Assembly: GCA_029582265.1 (NCBI GenBank)
Contig: CM055828.1
Span: 30,376,459-30,440,458 of the forward strand
Length of the DNA: 64,000 nt
DNA from: Zoroaster sp. YZ-2022
Taxonomy: Eukaryota; Echinodermata; Asteroidea; Forcipulatida; Zoroasteridae
Direction: 5' to 3'
A model generated the notes under the pieces. The model did no database searches and was not told the origin of the DNA. It saw only the letters and a list, made by a program, of their open reading frames with translations. The first letter of the stretch is position 1, and the number at the start of each line of letters is the position of its first letter. Below are positions 9,638 to 22,000 of this stretch, in pieces. The position numbers were made by a program, and so were the translations under genes.

Positions 9638-12600
9638 ACCCTAGATCCTGATCAATTAGCGAGTGTTAAGCCCTAAGGCCTGGAGGATTTAAATATCCCA
9701 ACAGTTCGTACGTAAAAGTTCGTTCTGCAGTTCCAGCTCGTATAAATGAACAGTTAGATCCGACCTGTGGGTTTCAAGATGGATGTCACACTCTGGTGAA
9801 TCACTTGTTGGCCAGCCATGTCTTCGTGCGTAACACGGTAGCCGCCCGGTAATCCAAAGGAAGCCCTTTTGTGTAGATCTAGAGCTGTTCCAACCCTGGG
9901 TTACGCCGATATGGTAGTCCCGTTCACTTTGGCTTGGCAGAGATGAAACCGAGAGCCTCACGGCCTCTCGCCTCGGTCGATCATCTAAACATCATAACCA
10001 AATCTCAAATTAAGTATCTTTACAAAGACCTATTTATAATAGTTCTCGTACGTGTTCTGCTGGTGAGCTACGTTAAGTGTACGTATGCGTTCGTTAGTCT
10101 CTCCATTATAAGCAAGAAAGCACTTTATTGCTTAAAATATACACCATTACATAGGATGACCCCCTTTTCAAAAGTCGTGTATCGTTTACGCTAAAAGTAT
10201 ATCAGTTTACTTATTTACAAATGACATGAGCTCTACATGTTCTGCAATATCTATTATTTAAAGAAACAACACATTCTATGGGGTAGATGTAAACCAATTT
10301 TCCTATAATTAACGGCGGTAATTAAACAAGTACATTAAAAAGGTATTTACAAAAAGTACATGTACTTACAATCAGTATGTCTTGCCTAGCAGAATAGCAA
10401 TCGAGGAGATCTGTCCGAGCTTCACAGCAAATTTGCAGAGCAAAAATATCTGCTTTAATTGCCGTTCAAGAATTTGTCACACTCTCGCTTTTTTTTACGC
10501 CGGATTTAAAAATAAAAATCACTAATATCTCAATCTGGATATGCTCTGGGAACCGGCTACTGCTTGTATACCAAATCTAGAATTCCTGGAATCTGCCCCG
10601 CCTAGCCAAAACAAAGCTCGCCTGAGTATATCGTGTCGTTCATACCCAGCATGCCCTACGCGCAGAGCACATGATGCAACACCTATTCAAAACTCCCGCG
10701 AAGAAAGAAAAAGAAAAACCAACCCTTTAACCTCACCACTTGACCACTTGACTATGACCATTCAACCTTGCGAGACATGCAGACTTTACTGCAAATTAGA
10801 CTTGTACTAGTCCACAGTTAATAAAATAAAATAAAAGGACATCGTGACAGGTAGTTTGATCTGTGTGATACGGTGGCCTTACAACTGTTACATATAGTTG
10901 TTACGAATGTAGACAGCAAGGCAAACATAGGTAATAAAATGAAAATTATGTTCTAATTTCGATACAAAACCATATCCAAACAATGTTATTCTATGAAAAA
11001 CATCTCTAAACTATATATCACAAGGGGGTAGCGTAAACATTGACCCCTACCAAGGTTAACTAAAGGTCACAAAAGGTCAAATGTTACGATTATCCGATAA
11101 ACATCACCTTTGAATCATTGATATAAATTAATATATGAGAAATTAAGGTTCTTCCACAACAATTTACAATTGTTAGAATTTTGAAAAGTATACCTCTGTA
11201 CTTCTGCTATTTAATGCAAAACTCATTCGTGCCATACATACCGGTATTTCTTAAAATAAGGAAAGGAATGCTTATATTTATTATCATTAAATTTTGTATT
11301 ATTATTTGTTGAACATGTCAGACGGAAGAAGATATATGTCATTTCCATCATAAAACCAAGTATTAAGCTGATCAATAAAAACTCGTTCAGTTACCTTGCG
11401 GGTAATTGTCAATAGCGTAAGCCTATAAGACCATTACAGGAAAAATTAGTAATGAACTAAACATTATTTCCACAATACTATGACCATTATCCAAATTGAA
11501 ATTTCCTTGTAAATAATAATAATAATTGCCCACTTACCTTGAAACTGTAGATATTCTGATTCAAGAATCACCAAGATGTAAGATGTAAGATGTTTATCCT
11601 ATGCCCGGTTTAGTTAACAAGTGTCCCTCATGTAAATCAGATCTAGTTCGTTGTCCGTGCGATAAACTGATATAATAATTACGATAGAATTACAAATCAA
11701 CATTGATACATGGAGGGCTGTGCCTGATCAACTCATCACTGTATAGGCTGATGTCACAAGTCATTTATAATTGGCGGACCTACACATGTAAGCCTATATT
11801 GTTACCCGTTTCTTCCACATCTGAAGTTCATGGCGTTGAAGGCGTCACGGCGTATCCCCGTAGGCAGAGTCTTGAGGGTGGGGTTTGGGGCTTCAGGGGG
11901 ACAGGTCTATCCTTACCACACAGAATCGCAAATTTTGATATTGTTTCCAGTTTGCTTTCTTTTATAAGAAGATGACTGGATGGCGCTGAAACTCCACGTA
12001 TGGAGATAATGGTGAGAAGCACCGGCGGCGGAAGCGGGTGGGGGGGGGGGGGGGAACGTTTGAAAAGGGACATTTTTGTTTGCAACCAGTACAGTTAAGG
12101 ATTCTCTAAACCCAAATTCTCCTTAAATGTTCAACATTTTCCGTTAATGCCCCAACATTTCCATAAATGTTCAAAACTGTCCTCAACATTATTCTAAAAG
12201 GGTTTTGAAATTTCAAAAAAAAAAATTGTATACAAATTATTGTTTTAAACCCAAATGAGTAATTATTTATTTATATATTTGTTGGTTCAGGTTGAAGTGG
12301 GGTGGGCCTGGGTTACATGTAGGACATGCCATGGATTCGTACCGTAACACTGTCAACTTAATATTTATTTTGGAGACCTTAACTTAAATATTTAGAAACT
12401 AAAATAGCTCACAAATGCTTACACAGAGCCACCTGAATTCTAATTTTTCCCGGGGTCCGCTTAAGGGCCCTGGGATTCCACGCCGTCAGCTCGCTTTACT
12501 CGCTGGTTAAGATTAAGAATTCGTTTTCCAAAATGAACTCAATAAATGGACTCAGTGCGCATTTTGAACTAAAATTCATTAACTAAATTGCTACTATTCT

Positions 12601-13636
12601 TGCATATGATACATATGACATTATAGAGTTTCAAATGAGTTATTGAATGTGGTGTACACGACCATGAAAATGATAATGACGAAAAAAAAAACAGCTATAA
12701 CAACACTTTATGTGACATTTCCTCTTCACATTCTTTTTGTTTCCCTTTTCTCATTTGTTTTAAATACAAAAATCGGCAGACCCGTGGGGGTTGACCACCA
12801 ACCCTGTGGCTACCCCAGTGGGTGCAAATATCAATAGTATCACAAATTTGGCTTTATTTTCAAATCCGACTTATTTATTGTGGATAATGTTGTAGTTGTT
12901 TAATCAATTTAATAAATTTAGTAACATTGAACATGGACATTTTTGGAAAGTAGCCTATACGAAAGGTTTTATGCGATATCATTTTATAACTTTATTTTGC
13001 TAACATGTTCTGCAATATAATTGTAGTAATCATAAATGCATTGAAGGTTTTGTTTGTCTTATGATCCAAAAAGTAATGAATCAAACAAACACATTTAACG
13101 CAAATTAAAAATTCTTTCTTTCTGAGAATCTAGCAAAAAAGTGTTTGCCGTCATGCTTATTTTCCGTCCTCTCAAATTGCGCAATTTGAACAGAAATTCA
13201 TTAACTAAAGTGCCATATTTCTTGCTAATGACATTATCATGTGCCCAAAAGAACCAGACTGGAGTCAAGAGTGGGTTGAATTACAGTGTCCAGAGCGCAT
13301 GTACAGAGGGGCACTAGTGGCTGAAAATTGTGGCCACCTACAACCAGGGACTAAATTCATTGGGACACACCCCCTCCCCCATCTGGTGTGTCGCATCATG
13401 CGTTTACCTGCGTAACGTTATATTGAATTAGTTTTCCCCCACTAAAATTCCCACATTATCTACCTTTATCTAACCTAATTATTTATTGAACCTTAAGGGA
13501 CCCGTAAATCCCCTTTTTTGGAATATTTAGACGCCTTAACCCGATAAAGCCTGGGTATTTTTCGCCCCCTCCGTATTTTCTGTATTCAACAGCCGATTTT
13601 CATGAAACTTTGTAGGCATGTTCATTTTGACGCGCA

Positions 13637-13925
13637 ACACGTTGGCCGGACCACTGGAAGTGTCAATCGCGGGACTTCCAGAGCTGGGACGCACCGGTTC
13701 GAAGCCCTAGAACAGACCTAATTCAGGGACATGGCAGTTGCGGCAGCAGCAATGGTTTGGGGGCCGCCATGTCTCTACCCTATTCGATAGTTGGTTACGG
13801 TGCGGAAAGTAAAGGAGGGACCGGGGTCTGCAGATTCCCCCAGAAGGGTGCTAAGCTGGTTATCGCGCTGGGTTCGCCTAGAAGATTTAAACCCTCCCAA
13901 TGCCTGGTATTCACTCTGTTATGAA
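13637..13925 (+). mobile_element. Possible tRNA-derived SINE
   Basis: GGTTCGAAGCC at about 13697 matches a pol III B box and is preceded by a tRNA-like stretch starting near CACGTTGGCCGG. A non-tRNA body and an AT-rich tail follow. The A box is poor and no target-site duplication was found. Confidence 0.35.
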
Positions 13926-15572
13926 TATAATATTTAGTATTATTATTTTTTTCTTTTAACCCAATTGAATCAATCACAAATCATGTCACTTTACGTTTCT
14001 CCCTTATTTACATACAGCTGTTTATTGCACTGTGCAGTGGCGCAAATCCGTGTCGAAAAGTGGGGGATTTTACCGCATGACAAATTCTGGGGAATGATCC
14101 TATGGACCACCCATCCTGGGCCAAAAAGTGTGGAGTATAATCCCCTCCATATACATCATAAGGTCTGCAATGCCGTATTTCTCACCGACCAGCCCAAACA
14201 CGATGTTCAACAAGGGGTGGTTATTGTGTCACTACAGTGTACATGTTATTTAGTTATTTATATGCTTACACAGTATTCATTCTCAACCTCCAGAAGATTC
14301 TTCTATTTACATAATAATTGCAGATTGAAAATCATGAATCGAAGTTGAACAGTCATCCACAATTTCAAATAATTGATGGGCATTGAATTGATTCTTAGCT
14401 ATGCATCGATGATGGATGTTTATAGACGTTAGAACAACCATTCCTTTGCCCAAAACTATTACATGCATTAAAGGCAGGGGGATTAAATTAAAAGACGAGC
14501 TATGTGGCCCTCCTTGGCCATCCATGTGGCTGTATACTTGAAGAAGACTGTCATACATCTCCTCGATCATCCCAAACATGGTGTTCCTTCCTCCATGTAC
14601 CAAGCAGAGACAGCGATTTTTACGCTAAATATATTATGTAAAGATTACTTCATTTGGAAATGCATTATATTACTGGGGTGTATGTATGGCACGGAAAACT
14701 TAGTTGCAGTAAATCTTTTTAGCGGGAATTATTGAAGGTGGGGGACATCTTCCTAGACACAAATATTGGGGGACATTTTAAAATATAGACTAACAATTAA
14801 TTTGTGCCAAACATCCATTAATGTTTTGCAAACCACATTGGCGTTGATCGGTAGGGAGCTGCGGTCGGGAAGGTTCCCCCAATAGTTATGCCTCTAATCC
14901 TGGCTTGCTACAGACTCGACTCATAAACCAACTCATGTATTATGAAAGCGCCCTCAACTAAATCCCCTCCCCCGTTGCTGTTGAATTACCAACCTATTAC
15001 ATTAATTAGTTGTGTGATATAGGGCTACATTTCGTTACTTTCATCTCCAATCCTCTAAGTTACCCCCCTGACTGTATGTCATGAAATATATTCATGTGTA
15101 ATACCGTCCCTCTATTCCCCACTATTATATTATTGAATTATTGTTTTTTTATCGAGAGGTTGTAACATTAGCCAGAGTCCCATTTGGACAATGTTTTTCC
15201 CGTTAGGTGAACATCATCATAGACTTTGTCAAGCGATTCTTTTATTTAAATTAAACCACCAGAATAAGGTCGTATTTAATCCTACTTTTAACCAGTTTTG
15301 TATGAACACATTCTGTGAAGTAAGCCTATATCTCATGTCTTATACTCGATAAATGATTGGATTTATTAATCGCTATAAGCTTTCTGAGTATATTGATGAT
15401 CCTTACTCTAATTGTCTGTTCAACATTAATACACCAAGTTGAAACTTGATCATGAAAAATATTATGTCGCTAGCAAGAACATGATAAATACCATGAAATA
15501 ATTATATACATCCAAAAATTAAATATTAAAATTGATTTTTAAGAGTCAATGGTTTTTCCCTTTTCTTTTTCT
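13926..15572. other. No gene seen
   Basis: The overlapping frames of 98-127 codons here have no recognisable domains or splice context. A possible polyadenylation region for the minus-strand receptor could lie here (reverse-strand AATAAA-like motifs near 15240 and 15360), which is inference only. Confidence 0.35.
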
Positions 15573-15670
15573 GGGGGGCACTATCAGGATTTTTCGTGGG
15601 GGCACCTGGGGGGCACTGGAAATTTGTGGGGAGCACGTGCCCCCAGGCCCCCCGTGGCTACGCCGCTGCT
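15573..15670 (-). mobile_element. End of a DNA transposon remnant
   Basis: Read on the minus strand it starts CAGCGGCGTAGCCACGGGG followed by GC-rich GGGGGCACGTGC. This resembles hAT-type terminal sequences. Only one end was recognised. Confidence 0.4.
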
Positions 15671-15910
15671 AGTACCAATCTTCCTGTGAAAACCTCCAAA
15701 AACACAACAGCTGATTTCGATTGGCGAACCAAATGCCTCGACCAATCACATAATGTTATCATCCAGAAACCGTTGTTCTATTTCTCACTATGTTGACCTT
15801 TGACGCCTTTTGATCCCAAAACCAACCTGTCATTTCTCATCCAAGTTTCATGAGCAAAACTATTCGGAACACAAGTAACTTGTCGTCCAGACAGATGCCG
15901 CAGGTGATAG

Positions 15911-16081
15911 CTATATCCTTACAGCGTTTAGGGCTGATGGGTAAACAAGCTGTGGCCAGCTGGTCCTCAGATTGTAATGGGGGCGCATTACTGGAGACAC
16001 CGCTATCACCTCTTCTCTTTCAATCGCCGCTTTTCTCAGGCCTTCTGATATATTTTTTTCTGCAGCATACTTCGTCAATGG
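15911..16081 (-). CDS. Probable C-terminal cytoplasmic tail exon of the LRR-GPCR
   Basis: An acceptor TTTCTAAG (ending at 16082) opens a frame in phase with the phase-0 donor after NPFLYT. It begins PLTKYAAEKNISEGLRKAAI and runs 56 codons to TAG at 15911. The basic, helical start suits helix 8 and a cytoplasmic tail. A second minus-strand frame overlaps it (KRRGDSGVSSNAPPLQSEDQ onward, also about 60 codons, to about 15850) and looks equally protein-like, so the true frame is uncertain. If this exon is not used, the receptor would end at 17286 with a very short tail (YNCC). Confidence 0.45.
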   Translation of the reverse strand, partial: PLTKYAAEKNISEGLRKAAIEREEVIAVSPVMRPHYNLRTSWPQLVYPSALNAVRI

Positions 16082-19000
16082 CTTAGAAATTAGCACAGAA
16101 ATCTAATTTAAAATGGTTCGTATATAATTAATTCACCGTCAAAGTCGAGTTTTAGTATACAAATGCAGTTGACGAAGTGTACTGCAGAAACAAAATCACG
16201 AGCCACACTTCTGCCACTTCACTTGGTCATATTGTCTGCTCAGCGCAGTTTATGAGGGCGACCTCTGCCCCGACTCGTAGACATAGGCTAACTGTGCAGG
16301 GCAGACCTCCCAGTCTCATCACATGAGCGCACCACATAGCTTTCCGCTTAAGCAGATATTGTTCATAATTTATACGCATATAGGATATGCAAATATTGAA
16401 TTTGAAATTGGAAACTTGAAACAGTTATTTTCTGTAGATACTAGTTAATTTATGACGTTACTTTAATAAATACTCACTTGAAAAATCAGTATATGATCAA
16501 ATGATTCAAATCTATATTTTATTTACAGAATAGCTTACAAGTGATTGAATGTGTCAATGAACAGGTGGCCTTTTAGTGGCAAAAACATTGAAAATTAAGA
16601 TTTTTAGATACTCGCTGTAAAACATCGAATACTTGTTTGGGGGATTGTTGTAATCTTCCAAGCACTGATCTGAACAAAATTGAGTCATGATGACCAATTC
16701 CAATGCATTTACTGAAGCCTATATGATACCACCGTTACGTTAAAATGTTTAATCAAAATTTGTAGCAATTTTTATAATTTGTTTTTGGTTTTTGAGCATT
16801 CTGATGCCCAATATATGAATTTAATCATAAATACCATAAATAGTGATTTGGATATGATTTTGCTGCCGTAAGTGTACTTTTGAAAAAAATCAGAAAATTC
16901 AAATCAAAATCTTCTTAAAATCATGTTTTTTCATGCACGAAACGATTAAAACTTGTAGTAATAACGCCCTCTAGTGAAGATCACAGTTGTCATAATTATG
17001 TGACGTCACATCATTTTGTTTAATAAAAACACCATATATGAATTGCCCAGTTTGATGCCTAGTGAATGCCAATATGGGGAAAATAATGTTTTTGACCAAA
17101 CATAAATACAAATAGTAAAGCGCCCCAAACGATTATCCATAAAAATTGTTTTGACCTCTTCTGATAGATAAACTTTTTAAACTCAACATCCATACGAAGT
17201 TTCATGAAACTGTTTTATTTTTTTCTTGAAGGGTGTCAATTCTAGGAGTTTTTGGTCGTCGTTGGCTTTGGTATTTTGACACTCATTAGCAACAATTGTA
17301 TACTGTATACAGAAACGGGTTAAAAGATGAGTTAATAGGTAGGATGAACACAGCAATCCAGGCATACATATCAAGACTGATCTGCACCGTTCCGGTCTGG
17401 GAGAGAATCCCCATGATGATGACAGGCATCCAACATGCAAGGTCGGTACTGACTATGAGCGCCATTTTGATCGTCATCTTGATTTCACGTTGCCGGTGAG
17501 CGGTCCTGCCGACACTCGTAGCAGAGCGTTTTACACTCACGAAGATGGCGATATAGCAACAAAGCACGATCATACAACACAACATGTTCACGCCGAGAAA
17601 CAGGACAATAGAGTAGATCCAAGATGGTTGACTTCCCTCAGCAACTGCGGTAACAATTTTGGGATCCCACGACCATGCGCGTTCGTCATGAATGTAGTTC
17701 TCTTTATTACTAACACTGTTCGGATGTGTTATTAGAGGGAGCCCAATACACACATCGGATAGTCCATATACCTTCGAATCAGACCCACTTATGACGGTTG
17801 GAACAATACTGAGACACGCAGCCGCTACCCATATAATGCAGACGATAACTCTGGATGTTTTATTCCGGATTTTGATTGCACTGAAGGGAAACACGATGCC
17901 GAGGAAACATTGGATACTGATAATGGTGACGAAGAAGACAGATGCCTCACTTGATAGCACCGACAGCACCCCAGCAATCTTGCAAACTGCACTTGACCTC
18001 CATCTTTCCGCTCCGTTAAAGTACTTCTCCCCAAATTGCAAATCTGCACTCGCAATGATCAGCATATAAACACCCATAATCAGGTCAGATATAGCTAAAT
18101 TGACCACCAAGAACGAGTGCGTCTTATTCTCACTTGTTTCACTGCGTTTCCAATATCTCCATATAACAACCACTGAATTACCAATGAAGGCGCTAATACC
18201 AATAATCCACATAAACACTCTAAGTACGTGGTTCCTCATCAGACTGCCACATTGGTCTAATGGTGACTTTAACTTTTTGGTCTTGCAAATAGAATCATTA
18301 AAACCAGGAATAGCTGAACCAAATTCACAGCAGAGACGGTAGTCATCGACAAACCTAAAATAAAAACACATGTTAGAAAATAACATTCAGCCTTTTGTAG
18401 TCTTCCGTGTATGTTCTATGATGTTAAAAAGTTGGTGAAAACCTAATAAAAATTGTTTCCAGATGTTTTTGTTAAAACTAAAAGGGTTGTTTATGACTCG
18501 AAAAAATGCAACAGTAAGTAAAAGTATTCTTTCTGAAAGAATGAAATTGTGAAAATTTGTAAATAAACTGCATAACCAAACATTCCACAGACTGATAAAT
18601 GTAGACCTACATCATTTCTTGCTTGATCCTCATAGACCTCTTTGCGCACACGCAAACTGATTTGCGTAATGCATACTGGTCTATAGCGAAAGAAAACAAA
18701 TACTGCAAAACTGGCCCTCCTTCCCCAGATTATGTCAATCAATGTTACAACCACACTGAACAACAGTTTATCTAGGTAAAACTTGTAGCTTTCCATGGTG
18801 AGGATGATAAGTAAGACTAATTGCGGTGACACCATGTGACACCATCAATTGAGATTCCACATGGTGTCACCGCAATTAGTCTTACTTAACAGTTTATCTG
18901 TTAGCCATATTTTTTTCGATTTCAACTTTGTTGTGTTTAATAACACAACTACGTATAATGTTCGATTATCACAGTAACGTATGGGAAATATGAACGATGA

Positions 19001-22000
19001 TCACCAGCAGGTAGACCGAGATATAACAGGAAGTAATGTCTATGTATGAGTTATTAATTAACAAAATGACCATTTAACGTAGCCACTTCTTTAATTGAAT
19101 ACAGAAATTAAACATCTATCGAGCAATGATAACAATGTATTGTGTAAAATACCACCAAGTTGATTTATTCAAATAATCAGCCAATACCCTAAATATGCAC
19201 TATAGCCCGCCCCGTCCTAAATGTTGCCCTTCTTTTCATTATGATTTAAACATTATATTCGAAGTGATTGGGTACTGAAAACGGAATTCGTAAGTCAAAT
19301 TTTGCAAATAGACCATAGGCTTACTTTTTGTGTTCGCTCGTGCTCTTCACCTCGACAAGAAAAATACCCTTATTAGCTTAAAACTGAGATTGAAACTGTG
19401 ATGCAATAAATTGAGTTTTAAAAACTCCACTAAAGAATTAAAAAATAATGATTTGTTTTTTAAAACTTCAGTCTAATGTCGCATGCATTGTTCTCATTCA
19501 AGCTAAAGTAATATTTGAAGTTTCTTTTGAATGAGTGTTATCCGTGTTCGAGCGGTTGCTTTCATCATATGCTTTCATCATTCACTTACAGTTTGTTGAG
19601 GCTCACAAGGTCGTTTAGCGCTTCGTCCTTGACATCTATTGGGTTATCAGTGGATGGTTTAATTCTGATCAGTACCCTGGTAAATAAACAATGTAAAATA
19701 ACGAACATTTACTAATACATACCCTAATTTAAGACAGAGAAAATTATAGATGACATGCAATGTGGTGATTTGTCTGAAATCCACAAAACTTAGTATTCAG
19801 ATAGAGGCGATCATGGACTGTGGAAGCCATAGTATTGAGATAGAGGCTATCATGGACTGTGGAAGCCATAGTATTGAGATAGAGGCGACCATGGACTGTG
19901 GAAGCCATAGTATTGAGATAAAGGCGACCATGGACTGTGGAAGCCATAGTATTCAGATAGAGGCGATCATGGACTGTGGAAGCCATAGTATTCAGATAGA
20001 GGCGATCATGGACTGTGGAAGCCATAGTATTGAGATAGAGGCGATCATGGACTGTGGAAGCCATAGTATTCAGATAGAGGCGATCATGGACTGTGGAAGC
20101 CATAGTATTCAGATAGAGGCGATCATGGACTGTGGAAGCCATAGTATTCAGATGGAGGCGATCATGGACTGTGGAAGCCATAGTATTGAGATAGAGGCGA
20201 TCATGGACTGTGGAAGCCATAGTATTCAGATAGAGGCGATCATGGACTGTGGAAGCCATAGTATTCAGATAGAGGAGATCATGGACTGTGGAAGCCATAG
20301 TATTCAGATAGAGGAGATCATGGACTGTGGAAGCCATAGTATTCAGATAGAGGCGATCATGGACTGTGGAAGGCATAGTATTCAGATAGAGGCGATCATG
20401 GACTGTGGAAGCCATAGTATTCAGATAGAGGCGATCATGGACTGTGGAAGCCATAGTATTCAGATAGAGGCGATCATGGACTGTGGAAGCCATAGTATTG
20501 AGATAGAGGCGATCATGGACTGTGGAAGCCATAGTATTCAGATAGAGGCGATCATGGACTGTGGAAGCCATAGTATTCAGATAGAGGCGATCATGGACTG
20601 TGGAAGCCATAGTATTCAGATAGAGGCGATCATGGACTGTGGAAGCCATAGTATTCAGATAGAGGCGATCATGGACTGTGGAAGCCATAGTATTCAGATA
20701 GAGGCGATCATGGACTGTGGAAGCCATAGTATTCAGATAGAGGAGATCATGGACTGTGGAAATAGTATTCAGATAGAGGAGATCATGGACTGTGGAAGCC
20801 ATAGTATTCAGATAGAGGCGATCATGGACTGTGGAAGGCATAGTATTCAGATAGAGGCGATCATGGACTGTGGAAGCCATAGTATTCAGATAGAGGCGAT
20901 CATGGACTGTGGAAGCCATAGTATTCAGATAGAGGCGATCATGGACTGTGGAAGCCATAGTATTCAGATAGAGGAGATCATGGACTGTGGAAGCCATAGT
21001 ATTCAGATAGAGGAGATCATGGACTGTGGAAGCCATAGTATTCAGATAGAGGAGATCATGGACTGTGGAAGCCATAGTATTCAGATAGAGGCGATCATGG
21101 ACTGTGGAAGCCATAGTATTCAGATAGAGGCGATCATGGACTGTGGAAGCCATAGTATTGAGATAGAGGCGATCATGGACTGTGGAAGCCATAGTATTCA
21201 GATAGAGGCGATCATGGACTGTGGAAGCCATAGTATTCAGATAGAGGAGATCATGGACTGTGGAAGCCATAGTATTCAGATAGAGGAGATCATGGACTGT
21301 GGAAGCCATAGTATTCAGATAGAGGCGATCATGGACTGTGGAAGGCATAGTATTCAGATAGAGGCGATCATGGACTGTGGAAGCCATAGTATTCAGATAG
21401 AGGCGATCATGGACTGTGGAAGCCATAGTATTCAGATAGAGGCGATCATGGACTGTGGAAGCCATAGTATTCAGATAGAGGAGATCATGGACTGTGGAAG
21501 CCATAGTATTCAGATAGAGGAGATCATGGACTGTGGAAGCCATAGTATTCAGATAGAGGCGATCATGGACTGTGGAAGGCATAGTATTCAGATAGAGGCG
21601 ATCATGGACTGTGGAAGCCATAGTATTGAGATAGAGGCGATCATGGACTGTGGAAGCCATAGTATTCAGATAGAGGCGATCATGGACTGTGGAAGCCATA
21701 GTATTCAGATAGAGGAGATCATGGATTGTGGAAGCCATAGTATTCAGATAGAGGAGATCATGGACTGTGGAAGCCATAGTATTCAGATAGAGGCGATCAT
21801 GGACTGTGGAAGCCATAGTATTCAGATAGAGGCGATCATGGACTGTGGAAGCCATAGTATTCAGATAGAGGCGATCATGGACTGTGGAAGCCATATTTTA
21901 ACCACATTTAACCTAAGGCCAAAAAAGGTCTCCGATTTCTGGTCTCCGCGCGCGTCACCTCAGACCCGCGCGTCGGCATTTTGATTTTTCCCCATGAAAC

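Larger units (their letters stand above)
8778..10853 (+). mobile_element. Solo-LTR-like insertion, TGTCA...TGACA ends, 5-bp TSD GGTAG
   Basis: Comparison with the uninterrupted site (CAAGACGGTAGTTTGATCTG at about 44740) shows exactly what was inserted. The insert starts TGTCATAAAATATCC, ends GGACATCGTGACA and is flanked on both sides by GGTAG. TG...CA ends with a short inverted repeat and a 5-bp duplication are typical of LTR retroelement integration. There is no internal coding region and no second LTR was found, so a solo LTR of about 2.08 kb (including a nested 0.58-kb insertion) is the simplest reading. AATAAAA-type signals lie shortly before the right end. Confidence 0.6.
7925..13636 (+). 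repeat. Detached copy of the multi-kb repeat, interrupted by an LTR-like insertion
   Basis: Collinear with the units at 43.5-61.9 kb. Shared landmarks are ACACATGTGTATAATGTGCAAC (about 8185), the TTCGGAGACCAAGACCACAG block (8418), TAGTTTGATCTGTGTGATAC (10853), GTTTACCTGCGTAACG (13403) and others. The first ~200 bp (from TACCTTTATCTAACCTAATT at 7927) recurs at 13461-13636, so the copy is flanked by a direct repeat as expected of a tandem-array fragment. An unrelated 2.08-kb element splits it at 8778-10853. Confidence 0.75.

Noticed and set aside
9689..10194. Two ORFs of 86-90 codons inside the LTR-like insertion
   Set aside because: No recognisable domain, and opposite strands overlap near a single start region. 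Chance frames are more likely.
14307..14603. 98-codon minus frame as a receptor tail exon
   Set aside because: No acceptor in the correct phase, and the peptide does not resemble a GPCR tail.
18491..18835. 114-codon minus frame
   Set aside because: It reads through the Penelope-like hairpin and intron DNA, with no domain.
19744..21984. Long ORFs of 716 and 744 codons on opposite strands
   Set aside because: They come from a 39-bp minisatellite whose unit is divisible by three. Both strands are open, there are no splice or start features, and the array lies inside an intron of the receptor.
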